From the NCBI GenBank assembly GCA_024711125.1, contig JANJTM010000025.1:124001-188000 (forward strand): a stretch of DNA of 64,000 nt. Direction: 5' to 3'. The stretch comes from Rhodothermales bacterium (GTDB lineage: Bacteria > Bacteroidota > Rhodothermia > Rhodothermales > UBA10348). Positions 19,674 to 28,656 of the stretch are shown one piece after another (position 1 is the first letter of the stretch; the number at the start of each line of letters is the position of its first letter). A program made the position numbers and the translations under genes. The notes below the pieces were generated by a model. The model worked only from the letters and a program-made list of their open reading frames with translations, searched no databases and was not told where the DNA came from.

Positions 19674-21399
19674 ACGTCGCCGAGTACCTGGCTTCGTTCC
19701 CCGCCGCGTCGACGACACGTAGTTCGAGCGTGTGACGCCCGCGCGTGATACGCCCGTCGAAGACGTGCTCGATCGTGGCCGTCTTGGCGTCGTGGCCGAA
19801 AAGCACCCACTCTCCGTCCACGAACGCCTCGTACGACTGCACGCCCGAGAAATCGTCACCGATCCGGAACCGGATGGACGCGGCGCCGGCCATCGAGGCC
19901 CCGTTCGACACGTTGATCGGCCTGATGGACGGGGACGTGGTATCGACGGCCACGTAGAAGGTGCCGAACGAACGCGACGATGCGTGGATGAAGTCGCCGT
20001 CGACCCGTCCGCCTTCCGACACCGCTCCTCCGCGGGAACCGGCGCGGGCCACGACCGCGTGGCGCCGCAGGCGTTGCGGGACGTCCGACAGGTCGAGCGA
20101 AATCTCGATCGGAGTGTGGATCGGGGTCCCGTCGTCGTGCACGCGGTGCGCCCTCGACCACGCGCCGGGTGGGCGCGCCGTCGCCTCGTATCGCAGGTCG
20201 ATGTCCTCGTACAGGGCGCCGGGAGGAAATCGCAAGACGATACCTTCCCGCTCCACGAGCGTTTCGCGTTTCCAGGCGACCGGGATCGACGGCGTCGGAG
20301 CGACCGAGGCCGGAGGCGCCGACGCGCCGCGCACCGTGAAGGACAGGTCGACGGTGTTGCCCGCCGCGTCGGCCACCTCGTAACGGAGCGCCCGGTCGAC
20401 GCCCTCCTCGAATTCGAGCACGCCCGCGTCGCGGGTCTCGTAGATCGGCAGCCGATCGTTGGCCGGCAGGAGGAAGCTGCGCTGGATCCACTGCCCGGTT
20501 CGACGCTGCAGCGAGTAATCCACGTGCGCGTTGAGGAATCGGTTCAGGGCGAAATCCAGTTGCTCCATCTCGTGCCGGTACACCGTCGTTTCGTCGGCAT
20601 CGAGGCGAACCGTATACGCGCCCAGTCGGCCGGCCGAGCCTTCCTGGTAGTCGTTGGTCGAAATTCCGAAGCCGATGCGGCCGTACGCGCGCACCGTGAT
20701 ACCCGCCGCGGGCGCAAGCCGCCGCGGGCCCGCCCCGACGAGCGGGATGTCCACGGATCCTCCGTGGGAAGCGCGGGTCGTTCGCCCGCCCCGGGTCACT
20801 TCCACCCGCGCGTCATGGGCCAACGGGTAGGCCCTGAGCGCGTGGATGCGCGGCGGTGTCGTATCCTTCACCGGCATCCCGAAGAGGAGGGGGTTGATGG
20901 GGCGCGAGGTCGCCGCGTCGCGGATCTCGAAGTGCAGGTGCGGTCCACCGGAACTGCCCGAATTCCCAGACCAGGCGATCACATCCCCTTTGAGCACGCG
21001 GAACCGGTTCCGCTCGGGAGCGAGGTCGACCGCGAACGATCGCCGGGCATACTGGGCCGACCGGACATAGTCGGCAAGGGCGCCCTCGAACCGCTCGAGG
21101 TGACCGTACACCGACTGGTACCCGTTGTCGTGGTTGACGTAGAGGGCGTTGCCGTACCCGGTCGGTGAAACAGCGATTCGCTCCACCCAGCCGTCTGCGA
21201 CGGCATAGATGCGGTACCCCGTCTGCCCGTTCGTCCGGATGTCGAGGCCGGTGTGGAAGTGGTTGGCCCGCATCTCTCCGAAGCTGCCCGAGAGAAACAG
21301 GTCGATTCCGAGCGGAGAGCGGAATACGTCCTTGGGGTACGGGTCTCCGGCCGCACCGAGGGACAGGAAAACTAAAATGGGGAGTATCGCTTGACGCAT
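19663..21399 (-). CDS. M23-family metallopeptidase domain protein
   Basis: Signal peptide at MRQAILPILVFLSLGAAG; HFHTGLDIRTNGQTGYRIYAVADGWVERI...GYQSVYGHLERF...GGPHLHFEIRD (LytM/M23 motifs). ATG at 21399 chosen. Confidence 0.88.
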   Translation of the reverse strand: MRQAILPILVFLSLGAAGDPYPKDVFRSPLGIDLFLSGSFGEMRANHFHTGLDIRTNGQTGYRIYAVADGWVERIAVSPTGYGNALYVNHDNGYQSVYGHLERFEGALADYVRSAQYARRSFAVDLAPERNRFRVLKGDVIAWSGNSGSSGGPHLHFEIRDAATSRPINPLLFGMPVKDTTPPRIHALRAYPLAHDARVEVTRGGRTTRASHGGSVDIPLVGAGPRRLAPAAGITVRAYGRIGFGISTNDYQEGSAGRLGAYTVRLDADETTVYRHEMEQLDFALNRFLNAHVDYSLQRRTGQWIQRSFLLPANDRLPIYETRDAGVLEFEEGVDRALRYEVADAAGNTVDLSFTVRGASAPPASVAPTPSIPVAWKRETLVEREGIVLRFPPGALYEDIDLRYEATARPPGAWSRAHRVHDDGTPIHTPIEISLDLSDVPQRLRRHAVVARAGSRGGAVSEGGRVDGDFIHASSRSFGTFYVAVDTTSPSIRPINVSNGASMAGAASIRFRIGDDFSGVQSYEAFVDGEWVLFGHDAKTATIEHVFDGRITRGRHTLELRVVDAAGNEARYSATFTR

Positions 21400-21468
21400 G
21401 CTTCGCGGGGCCGGTACGTTGCGCCATGAACGGCCGAACGCGCCGCGCGATCCACCCTTCCGACGTCC

Positions 21469-22563
21469 ATGAATACCCGGGGCATCACCGGAGTCCTCCT
21501 GGCGATCATCGCCACCTTCTTCCTCGGCGTCATCCTGCTGCAGTTGAAGGTGGTGCTGCTTCCGTTCGCCGTCGCGCTCCTGCTTTCCATCATCTTCAAG
21601 CCCATCGTGACGGGGCTGAGGAGCCGGCGGGTCCCGACGGCCGTGTCCCTGGTGGTCGTTTTCGTGACGTTCGTCGCGATCCTCTTCCTCATCGGCTGGA
21701 CCGTCTACGCATCGACGGCCGTGATGCTCGACGGACTTCCGCGGTATGAAATGCAGGCGGGCCGCCTCGTCGAAGAGGCCGAGCAACGCTTTCTCGGGCT
21801 GGCAGAGACCATGGGCGTGGACACGCGGGGATTCACGTGGGCCGAGGCCGTCGACGTGGACGCCCTCGCCACCGTGGCCACGTCCAGCGTCGGCTCGTTT
21901 CTCGGCTTCGTGGGTTTCGTCTTCCTGGTCGTCATCTTCATGCTGTTCATCCTGGCGTCGTCGGGGGACCTGGAGAGAAAGGTCAGGCGGTACCTTCCCG
22001 TCCGCGAAGCCGACCGGATGGCACGCATCGTGTCGAACGTCGATCGCCAGGTGCGCAAGTACCTGGTGACGAAGACCCTGGTGAGTCTCGGAACGGGCTT
22101 CTTCTCGTGGCTCGTCCTGGCGCTCGTCGGAGTGGATTTCGCCGCGGTGTGGGGCCTCCTCGCCTTCGTGCTGAACTTCATCCCGAATTTCGGCTCGCTG
22201 GTCGCGGTAGCGGCGCCGGTGCTCCTCGCCGCGCTGCAGTTCGAATCGCTGGGCGTCGCCCTTCTCGTCCTCGGCCTCCTCTTCGTCGTCCAGAACGTGT
22301 GGGCGAACCTCATCGAACCGCGCCTGATGGGGTTCCAACTGAACCTGAGTCCCCTTCTGATCGTCGTCTGCCTGATCTTCTGGGGTTGGTTGTGGGGGGT
22401 GTGGGGGATGGTGCTGGCCGTACCCCTGACGGCGACCATCAAGATCCTCTTCGAAAACGTGGACGACCTGCGGCCGTTGGCCTACCTGATGGGCGCCTTC
22501 GTCGAAGAGACGGAGGAGCGCCCGTCCGAAGCGCCCAGCACGGGCGGTGCCGAAGGGGTGTGA
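21469..22563 (+). CDS. AI-2E family (PerM/YdiK-like) transporter
   Basis: Multi-TM protein with characteristic ...FVLNFIPNFGSLVAVAAPVLLA...VQNVWANLIEPRLMGFQLNLSPLLIVVCLIFWGWLWGVWGMVLAVPLTATIKI. Confidence 0.92.
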   Translation: MNTRGITGVLLAIIATFFLGVILLQLKVVLLPFAVALLLSIIFKPIVTGLRSRRVPTAVSLVVVFVTFVAILFLIGWTVYASTAVMLDGLPRYEMQAGRLVEEAEQRFLGLAETMGVDTRGFTWAEAVDVDALATVATSSVGSFLGFVGFVFLVVIFMLFILASSGDLERKVRRYLPVREADRMARIVSNVDRQVRKYLVTKTLVSLGTGFFSWLVLALVGVDFAAVWGLLAFVLNFIPNFGSLVAVAAPVLLAALQFESLGVALLVLGLLFVVQNVWANLIEPRLMGFQLNLSPLLIVVCLIFWGWLWGVWGMVLAVPLTATIKILFENVDDLRPLAYLMGAFVEETEERPSEAPSTGGAEGV

Positions 22564-22685
22564 CGGGCCGCCACCGGGCCTTAACATCTCCCGCGCATGA
22601 AATCCGCCGCCTCTTCGCGGGGAGCGAAGAAGCCTCGCGCAACCACCCGCGTACCTTGCCGGAGGTCCATTCCGCATTCCGAACC

Positions 22686-23972
22686 ATGAAACTCGTATCG
22701 GCCGAAGAGGCCGTCCAGGTCATAGAATCCGGCGCCCGGGTATTCATCCACACCGCCGCGGCAGCACCCCAGCGATTGGTCGATGCCATGACGGCCAGGG
22801 CGCACGAACTCACGAACGTGGAAGTCGTGCACCTGCACACGGAGGGCCAGGCGCCGTACGTGAGGCCGGAGTACGCCGAGAGCTTCCGGACGAACGCCCT
22901 CTTCGTCGGGGCGAACATCCGCCAGGCCGTCGCTGACGGCGGCGCGGATTACATCCCGGTGTTCCTCAGCGAGATCCCCTCGCTGTTCCGCCGTCGCGTG
23001 CTGCCGGTGAACATCGCGATGGTCCAGGTGTCGCCGCCCGACTCCCACGGGTACTGTTCGCTCGGCATTTCGGTCGACGCGTCACGGGCCGCCGTGGACA
23101 TGGCCGGCAAGGTCATCGCGCAGATCAACCCCAACATGCCCCGGACGCACGGGGACGGGCAGATCCACGTCAGCGAGATCGACTTCGCCGTCGAGGTCGA
23201 CGATCCGATTCCGACGGCCCATCCGTACTCGCTCGGCGAGACCGAGATGGCCATCGGACGCCACGTGGCGAACCTCATCGAGGACCGGAGTTGTCTCCAG
23301 ATGGGGATCGGCGCGATTCCCGATGCCGTGCTGCGTTCCCTGACCGGACATTCCGGGCTGGGCATCCACACCGAGATGTTCGCCGACGGCGTGATCGACC
23401 TCGTCGAGCGCGGCGTCGTGACCGGCGAGCACAAGCCCATACACCCGCGCATGATCGTGGCGAGTTTCCTGCTCGGCAGCCGGAGACTCTATGATTTCGT
23501 CGACGACAATCCGATGGTGATGATGCGCGAATGTTCGTATACGAACGATACCGCGCTCATCCGCCAGATCCCGCGCATGGTTGCGATCAACAGCGCGATC
23601 GAGATCGACCTGACCGGCCAGGTCGTGGCCGATTCGATCGGAACGAGGCTGTATTCCGGTGTCGGAGGGCAGATGGACTTCATCCGCGGCGCTTCGCTGA
23701 GCGAGGGGGGCAAACCCATCATCGCGCTTCCGTCGGTCACGAGCCGCGGCGAATCACGCATCGTGCCGTTCATCAAGGAAGGCGCGGGGGTCGTGACCAC
23801 CCGGGCCCACGTGCATTACATCGTCACCGAATACGGCGTCGCGTACCTCTACGGAAAGAACCTGCGTCAGCGGGCCGCCGCGCTGATCGAGATCGCACAC
23901 CCGGACCACCGGGACGCCCTCGAGCAGGCCGCGATCGAACGGTTCACGCGGCTTCGCGGATGGGGCTGCTGA
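22686..23972 (+). CDS. Acetyl-CoA hydrolase / 4-hydroxybutyrate CoA-transferase family protein
   Basis: VHLHTEGQAPYV...HGYCSLGISVDASRAAVDMAGKVIAQINPNMPRTHGDG...LQMGIGAIPDAVL...IHTEMFADGVIDLVERG...VSEYGVA-like tail (VTEYGVAYLYGK). Confidence 0.92.
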   Translation: MKLVSAEEAVQVIESGARVFIHTAAAAPQRLVDAMTARAHELTNVEVVHLHTEGQAPYVRPEYAESFRTNALFVGANIRQAVADGGADYIPVFLSEIPSLFRRRVLPVNIAMVQVSPPDSHGYCSLGISVDASRAAVDMAGKVIAQINPNMPRTHGDGQIHVSEIDFAVEVDDPIPTAHPYSLGETEMAIGRHVANLIEDRSCLQMGIGAIPDAVLRSLTGHSGLGIHTEMFADGVIDLVERGVVTGEHKPIHPRMIVASFLLGSRRLYDFVDDNPMVMMRECSYTNDTALIRQIPRMVAINSAIEIDLTGQVVADSIGTRLYSGVGGQMDFIRGASLSEGGKPIIALPSVTSRGESRIVPFIKEGAGVVTTRAHVHYIVTEYGVAYLYGKNLRQRAAALIEIAHPDHRDALEQAAIERFTRLRGWGC

Positions 23973-23986
23973 GGCCGGGCCCCTGA

Positions 23987-25369
23987 TCAGGACAGCGCCG
24001 CGGCGATACGTTTCGCCGCGGCGCTCCACTCGCGGCGTATCCGTTCGTCGTCCACGTGTCGTCCTCGCTCGACGACGGTCCGGCCGGCCACTACCACCCG
24101 CTCGATCTCGGCAGCCGATCCGGATTGGACGAACGCGCAACCGGCTTCGTCGGGCGACAACCCCTCCAAGAGGGGATTGGAGGCATCGAGGACCACGAGA
24201 TCGGCGGCCGCCCCGACCTCGATGCGTCCCACGCGCCGCCCGATCGCGGCCGCCCCGTGTTCCGCCGCGGCCCGCCAGAGCGCCGTCCCGTGACCGAGGG
24301 TCGGGGCAGGAGACGGTACGCCGCGTCTCAGTTCGGCGATTCGGGCCCGATATAACAGCGCTCGCAGTTCCTCGCCGGCGCTGACCGACACCTGGCTGTC
24401 GCTTCCGACGGCGAAACGCCCACCGCCGGCGACCCACTCGGCGAACGGGAAGAGCCCGTCACCCAGGTCTCCCTCCGTGGTTGGGCACAGCGCCGCCACG
24501 ACGCCGGCCTCGCGCATGGTGACGTATTCGTCGGCGTCGGCATGGGTCGCGTGGACGAACGTCCAGTCGTCGGTCACGGCCGTGTGCCGGAAGAGCCAGC
24601 GAACGGGCGTGAGCCCGGTCGCGTCACGACACCCGTCGACTTCGGCAACCTGCTCGGCGACGTGCACGTGGACCGGGACGCCCGGTCGCATCCGGGGCGC
24701 GAGTTCATCGAGGTCCGAACGGGAAACCGACCGGAGCGAGTGGGGCGCGAGGCCCAGCGTGAACGGAACGAGTCGCCGTTCGCTCTCCAGCCGGTCGAGC
24801 ACGCGGTCAAATTCGTCGCCGTACAGACCGAATCGAGCCTTGGGGCCCTCCAGGCGCCCTCCGTCGAAACCCGAACGGCGGTAGAGTACGGGAAGCAGGG
24901 TCAACCCGATCCCCGCCCCCCGGGCCGCGGCGACGATGCGCAGCGAAAGTTCGGCCGGCTCGGCATACAGCGACAGGTTCGCATCCCTGTGCAGGTAATG
25001 GAATTCGGCGACGGACGTATATCCGTGCAGGAGAAGATCCCGGTAGCAGCGCAGCGAGACGGCCTCCACGTCCTCGGGGCCAAGCACGCCCACGAGCCGG
25101 ATCATGCGCTCCCTCCAGGACCAGAAGTCGTCCTCCGGGGACAGGCGCTGGACCCGCCCGACGAGGGCCCGCTGGAAAGCGTGCGAATGGGCATTGACGG
25201 CGCCCGGAAGCACCGGACCCGTGGCGCGCGGAAGGTCCGCGCCGTCGGCGCCCGTCGAGACCGACTCGATCGTTCCGTCTGCCGCGAAGCGAAGGGATAC
25301 GTTGCGGACCCACCCGTCCGGCAGCAGCGCCGATTCCGCGAAGAGACCGGGGAGGGCAGGGGGCGCCAT
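23987..25369 (-). CDS. hutF: Formimidoylglutamate deiminase (HutF), amidohydrolase superfamily
   Basis: GAVNAHSHAFQRALVGRVQR...DDFWSWRERM...FHYLHRD...HVHVAEQVAEVDGC...VHATHADADEYVTMREAGVVAALCPTTEGDLGDGLFP...GSDSQVSVS. Confidence 0.88.
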   Translation of the reverse strand: MAPPALPGLFAESALLPDGWVRNVSLRFAADGTIESVSTGADGADLPRATGPVLPGAVNAHSHAFQRALVGRVQRLSPEDDFWSWRERMIRLVGVLGPEDVEAVSLRCYRDLLLHGYTSVAEFHYLHRDANLSLYAEPAELSLRIVAAARGAGIGLTLLPVLYRRSGFDGGRLEGPKARFGLYGDEFDRVLDRLESERRLVPFTLGLAPHSLRSVSRSDLDELAPRMRPGVPVHVHVAEQVAEVDGCRDATGLTPVRWLFRHTAVTDDWTFVHATHADADEYVTMREAGVVAALCPTTEGDLGDGLFPFAEWVAGGGRFAVGSDSQVSVSAGEELRALLYRARIAELRRGVPSPAPTLGHGTALWRAAAEHGAAAIGRRVGRIEVGAAADLVVLDASNPLLEGLSPDEAGCAFVQSGSAAEIERVVVAGRTVVERGRHVDDERIRREWSAAAKRIAAALS

Positions 25370-25375
25370 GCTCGG

Positions 25376-26368
25376 TCAGCCCAGGCCTTCGACGAGGCGA
25401 CGGACGAGATCGACGGCCGAGACACCGTCGGCCTCGGCATTGAAATTGGTGACGATACGATGTCTCAGCACGGGCACCGCGACCGCCTTGACGTCGGCCA
25501 CGTCCGGCGTGAGGCGGCCGTCGAGCGCAGCCAGCGCCTTCGCGCCGAGCACCAGGTACTGCGAGGCGCGTGGACCGGCACCGTAGCTCAGGTACCGGGA
25601 TACGAAATCGGGCGCCCCTTCCCGTCCCGGCCGGGAGCGCGCAACGAGCCGGACGGCCTGTTCGATCACGTGGTCCGAGACGGGAAGAGACCGGACGAAC
25701 GCCTGGTATTCCTGCAGTTCCGTACCCGTCATCACGCGGTCCACGCGCGCCTGGCGCGGTCCGGTGGTCTGTCGCACCACCTCGACTTCCTGGCCGAAGG
25801 CGGGGTAATCCAGCCAGAGATTGAACATGAACCTGTCCAGCTGGGCCTCGGGCAGCGGGTAGGTGCCTTCCTGTTCGATCGGGTTCTGGGTCGCGAGCAC
25901 GAAGAACGGCTGCGGCAGGTCGAACGTCTGCCCGGCCGCCGTCACGTGGTGCTCCTGCATGGCCTCGAGAAGCGCCGCCTGGGTCTTCGGGGGCGTGCGG
26001 TTGATCTCGTCGGCCAGGACCACGTTCGCGAAAACCGGTCCGTGCACGAACTTGAATGCCCGGCGCCCCGTCGACGCGTTCTCCTCGATGATCTCGGTCC
26101 CCGTGATGTCGCTGGGCATCAGATCCGGGGTGAACTGGATCCGGCTGAACCGGAGTTCGAGCGCGTCGGCCAGCGTGCGGATGAGCAGGGTCTTCGCGAG
26201 TCCCGGAACTCCGACGAGGAGCACGTGCCCCCGGCAGACCAGGCTTACGAAGAGGTGGCGGACTATCTCATCCTGGCCGACGATGACCCGCGCGATTTCG
26301 CTGCGAAGCCGGTCGAATCCGCCTTGGAGCGCGCCGAGCGCGTCCGGGTTGTCGTTCACGGAAGCCAT
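25376..26368 (-). CDS. MoxR-family AAA+ ATPase
   Basis: VIVGQDEIVRHLFVSLVCRGHVLLVGVPGLAKTLL...ADEINRTPPKTQAALLEAMQEHHVT...VLATQNPIEQEGTYPLPEAQLDRFMF. Confidence 0.95.
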   Translation of the reverse strand: MASVNDNPDALGALQGGFDRLRSEIARVIVGQDEIVRHLFVSLVCRGHVLLVGVPGLAKTLLIRTLADALELRFSRIQFTPDLMPSDITGTEIIEENASTGRRAFKFVHGPVFANVVLADEINRTPPKTQAALLEAMQEHHVTAAGQTFDLPQPFFVLATQNPIEQEGTYPLPEAQLDRFMFNLWLDYPAFGQEVEVVRQTTGPRQARVDRVMTGTELQEYQAFVRSLPVSDHVIEQAVRLVARSRPGREGAPDFVSRYLSYGAGPRASQYLVLGAKALAALDGRLTPDVADVKAVAVPVLRHRIVTNFNAEADGVSAVDLVRRLVEGLG

Positions 26369-26382
26369 GGAAGCGGGCAGGT

Positions 26383-27705
26383 CTATCGGTCCGTCGTGCG
26401 TACGTCCACGTACACGTCCTCGCGCAGGGTGGCGAACCATTCCGCGAGCACCCGTTCCTCCTTCGCCCGCTGGGCATACTGCTCGACGAGCGCGTAATCG
26501 GTTTCGATACTCACGCGATGCGCCGGAATACGCTCCTGGAGCAAGACGACGTGGTACGCGGTACGGCCGTTCTGGAGAGCGACGGCCGCGGGTTCGGACA
26601 CCGAACCGGGCTCCATGTCCCGAAGGGTATCCTGCCACTGCGGACCGAGGGCCTCCAGGAACAGGTCGCGCGACCCCGACTGCGGATCCACGACCCGTCC
26701 GCCGCGCAGCTTGGACTGGTCGTCGGCCGAGTGCCTCCGGGCGAGCGCCTCGAACGTCGCCTGTCCGGCCACCACGGAATCGCGCAGCGCCGAAAGGAGC
26801 GCCATCGCGGGCGCCGGGTCCGCCTTGCGTTCGTCGAACCGGATGAGGATATGGTTGTAGTCGAGCATGTCCCCGCGACGCGCGTTGACGCGGAGGATGT
26901 GCAGCCCGAACGGGGTCTCGAACACGGGCGAGATCTCGCCGATCGCCATTCGCGACGCCACGGCCGCGAACTCCGGCACGAGTTCCTTCAGCGACATGTT
27001 CTCGTACCGGCCGCCGGTCTCCATCGAGCCGGGATCCTCGGTAAAGACCTCGGCCATGGCCTCGAACGTGGAACGTCCCGTCGTCACCGAATCGCGGATC
27101 GCCGTGAGGATGTCGCGCGCATCACGCCGCGAGGCTTCCGTGATCTCCGGGTACCTGACGATGTGGGCGACCCGGACCTTCTCGGGCAGCGTCGGCAGCG
27201 AATCGGTCGGAAACTGCCGGAACCACTCGGACACCTCGGTGGGCGTCACCTTGATCGTGCGCAGCTTGCGGCGCCGGATCTCGTCGGCCAGGAGCTGGTT
27301 GCGGAAGTCTTCCCTGAACTCCGCCTTGATCTCGACGGCAGACTTTCCGTAGGCCTCCTCGAGCCGGGCGAGTCCGCCGAACTGCGCCGAAAGCTGCTGG
27401 ATGCGCGCCTCGAGCTGCTGGTCCACGGTTTCGTCGCTGACCTCGATCGTGGTATCCCGCTCGGCGTGGATGACCAGCACCTTCTCGTCGATCATCTGGT
27501 CCAGGGCCGACCGCCACAGGTCGGGTGTGTACGCGATGTTCTGCTGGCGCACGAGGCCGACCACGATACCGTCGACCTCGGACCGGAGAATGATCTGGTC
27601 GCCGACGACGGCGGCGATTTCGTCCAGGACCTTTTCCTGGGCCCGGACCGGACCGGCGATGCCGAGGATACCCAGGACGGCGAGAACGCGGAGAGCGGAG
27701 GTCAT
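26383..27705 (-). CDS. SurA-like periplasmic peptidylprolyl isomerase (two parvulin domains)
   Basis: Signal peptide, LDEIAAVVGDQIILRSEVDGIV (SurA N-domain), two rotamase segments (VRVAHIVRYPEITEASRRDARDIL..., YNHILIRFDERKADPAPAM...). Confidence 0.87.
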   Translation of the reverse strand: MTSALRVLAVLGILGIAGPVRAQEKVLDEIAAVVGDQIILRSEVDGIVVGLVRQQNIAYTPDLWRSALDQMIDEKVLVIHAERDTTIEVSDETVDQQLEARIQQLSAQFGGLARLEEAYGKSAVEIKAEFREDFRNQLLADEIRRRKLRTIKVTPTEVSEWFRQFPTDSLPTLPEKVRVAHIVRYPEITEASRRDARDILTAIRDSVTTGRSTFEAMAEVFTEDPGSMETGGRYENMSLKELVPEFAAVASRMAIGEISPVFETPFGLHILRVNARRGDMLDYNHILIRFDERKADPAPAMALLSALRDSVVAGQATFEALARRHSADDQSKLRGGRVVDPQSGSRDLFLEALGPQWQDTLRDMEPGSVSEPAAVALQNGRTAYHVVLLQERIPAHRVSIETDYALVEQYAQRAKEERVLAEWFATLREDVYVDVRTTDR

Positions 27706-27785
27706 GCGAAGCGGCTGCGGGTGCGGTATGGGGAATGAACGGGAAACCCGCAGCGTTTAGCGTGGCCGGGCCCCGGGATCGCGCA

Positions 27786-28646
27786 TCAGCGCATGTCGAG
27801 GACCCGCCCGGCCAGCGCTTCGTTCCGGAGCGTTTGAACAAGGCGGGTAACCATCTGTTTCCTCGCTTCGATCCCGGCGCGTTCACGCACCTGGTCCTCG
27901 ACCCACGCCAGCAGGGGCTCGGAACCCGGTTCCGCCCGGCCCACCAACTGGACCACGTGCCATGCACCTCCGTCCCCGATCACGCCCGTGGTACGGCCGG
28001 GGGCGAGACCGCGCACGGCGGCATGCACGGCGGGAAGCGAGGGAAACAGCGTCGAAAGAGGCACGAATCGGTCCTGGTAGGCCGCAGTCGTCGAATCGGA
28101 GAGGGACGAGCGGCTGCGGAGCGTGCGCCACCTCACCGCGTCGGTGGTATCGAGCGTCGCGAGCAGTCGCTGCGCGTCCCGGGCCTCTTCGGCGCCAGGA
28201 AAGGCGAGATGACGAACGCGCACGTAGGGCTCGAGCAGCCGGAACGATTCGCGACGCGATTCGAAATACGCCCTGATCGCATTCCCGTCCAGGGCGTCCG
28301 GATCCTCGCTGAACACCTCGTCGAGCAGCGCCGACACCAGGATCGAGCGCTCGGCCTCCCCCAGCCTTCGCTGCACGGCCGCATCGTCCCGGAGGCCGCG
28401 TCGCTCGGCCTCGCGCTCCAGCAGGCGGTCCGTGATCCACTGCTCCACGTACCGTGACGCCAGTTCCGCCGAATCGGCAGGGGAGCCGGCGAACCGTACC
28501 GCCTCACCGACCTCCTTGAGCGTGAGCGACACGTTGCCGACCCGCGCGACCGCATCGGTCTCCAGCGGCGCCTTGCGACAGGCGCCCGTCAGCAGCAGGG
28601 TTGCCGACAGCAGGGTTGCCAGGGAGCCGGACGGGATTCGGTGCAC
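27786..28646 (-). CDS. Lipoprotein with SurA-N-like and weak parvulin-like region
   Basis: Lipobox LLTGACRK; VARVGNVSLTLKEVGEAVRF, VRVRHLAFPGAEEARDAQRLLATL. Sits between two clear parvulin genes. Confidence 0.7.
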   Translation of the reverse strand: MHRIPSGSLATLLSATLLLTGACRKAPLETDAVARVGNVSLTLKEVGEAVRFAGSPADSAELASRYVEQWITDRLLEREAERRGLRDDAAVQRRLGEAERSILVSALLDEVFSEDPDALDGNAIRAYFESRRESFRLLEPYVRVRHLAFPGAEEARDAQRLLATLDTTDAVRWRTLRSRSSLSDSTTAAYQDRFVPLSTLFPSLPAVHAAVRGLAPGRTTGVIGDGGAWHVVQLVGRAEPGSEPLLAWVEDQVRERAGIEARKQMVTRLVQTLRNEALAGRVLDMR

Positions 28647-28656
28647 GGTCGGCAGC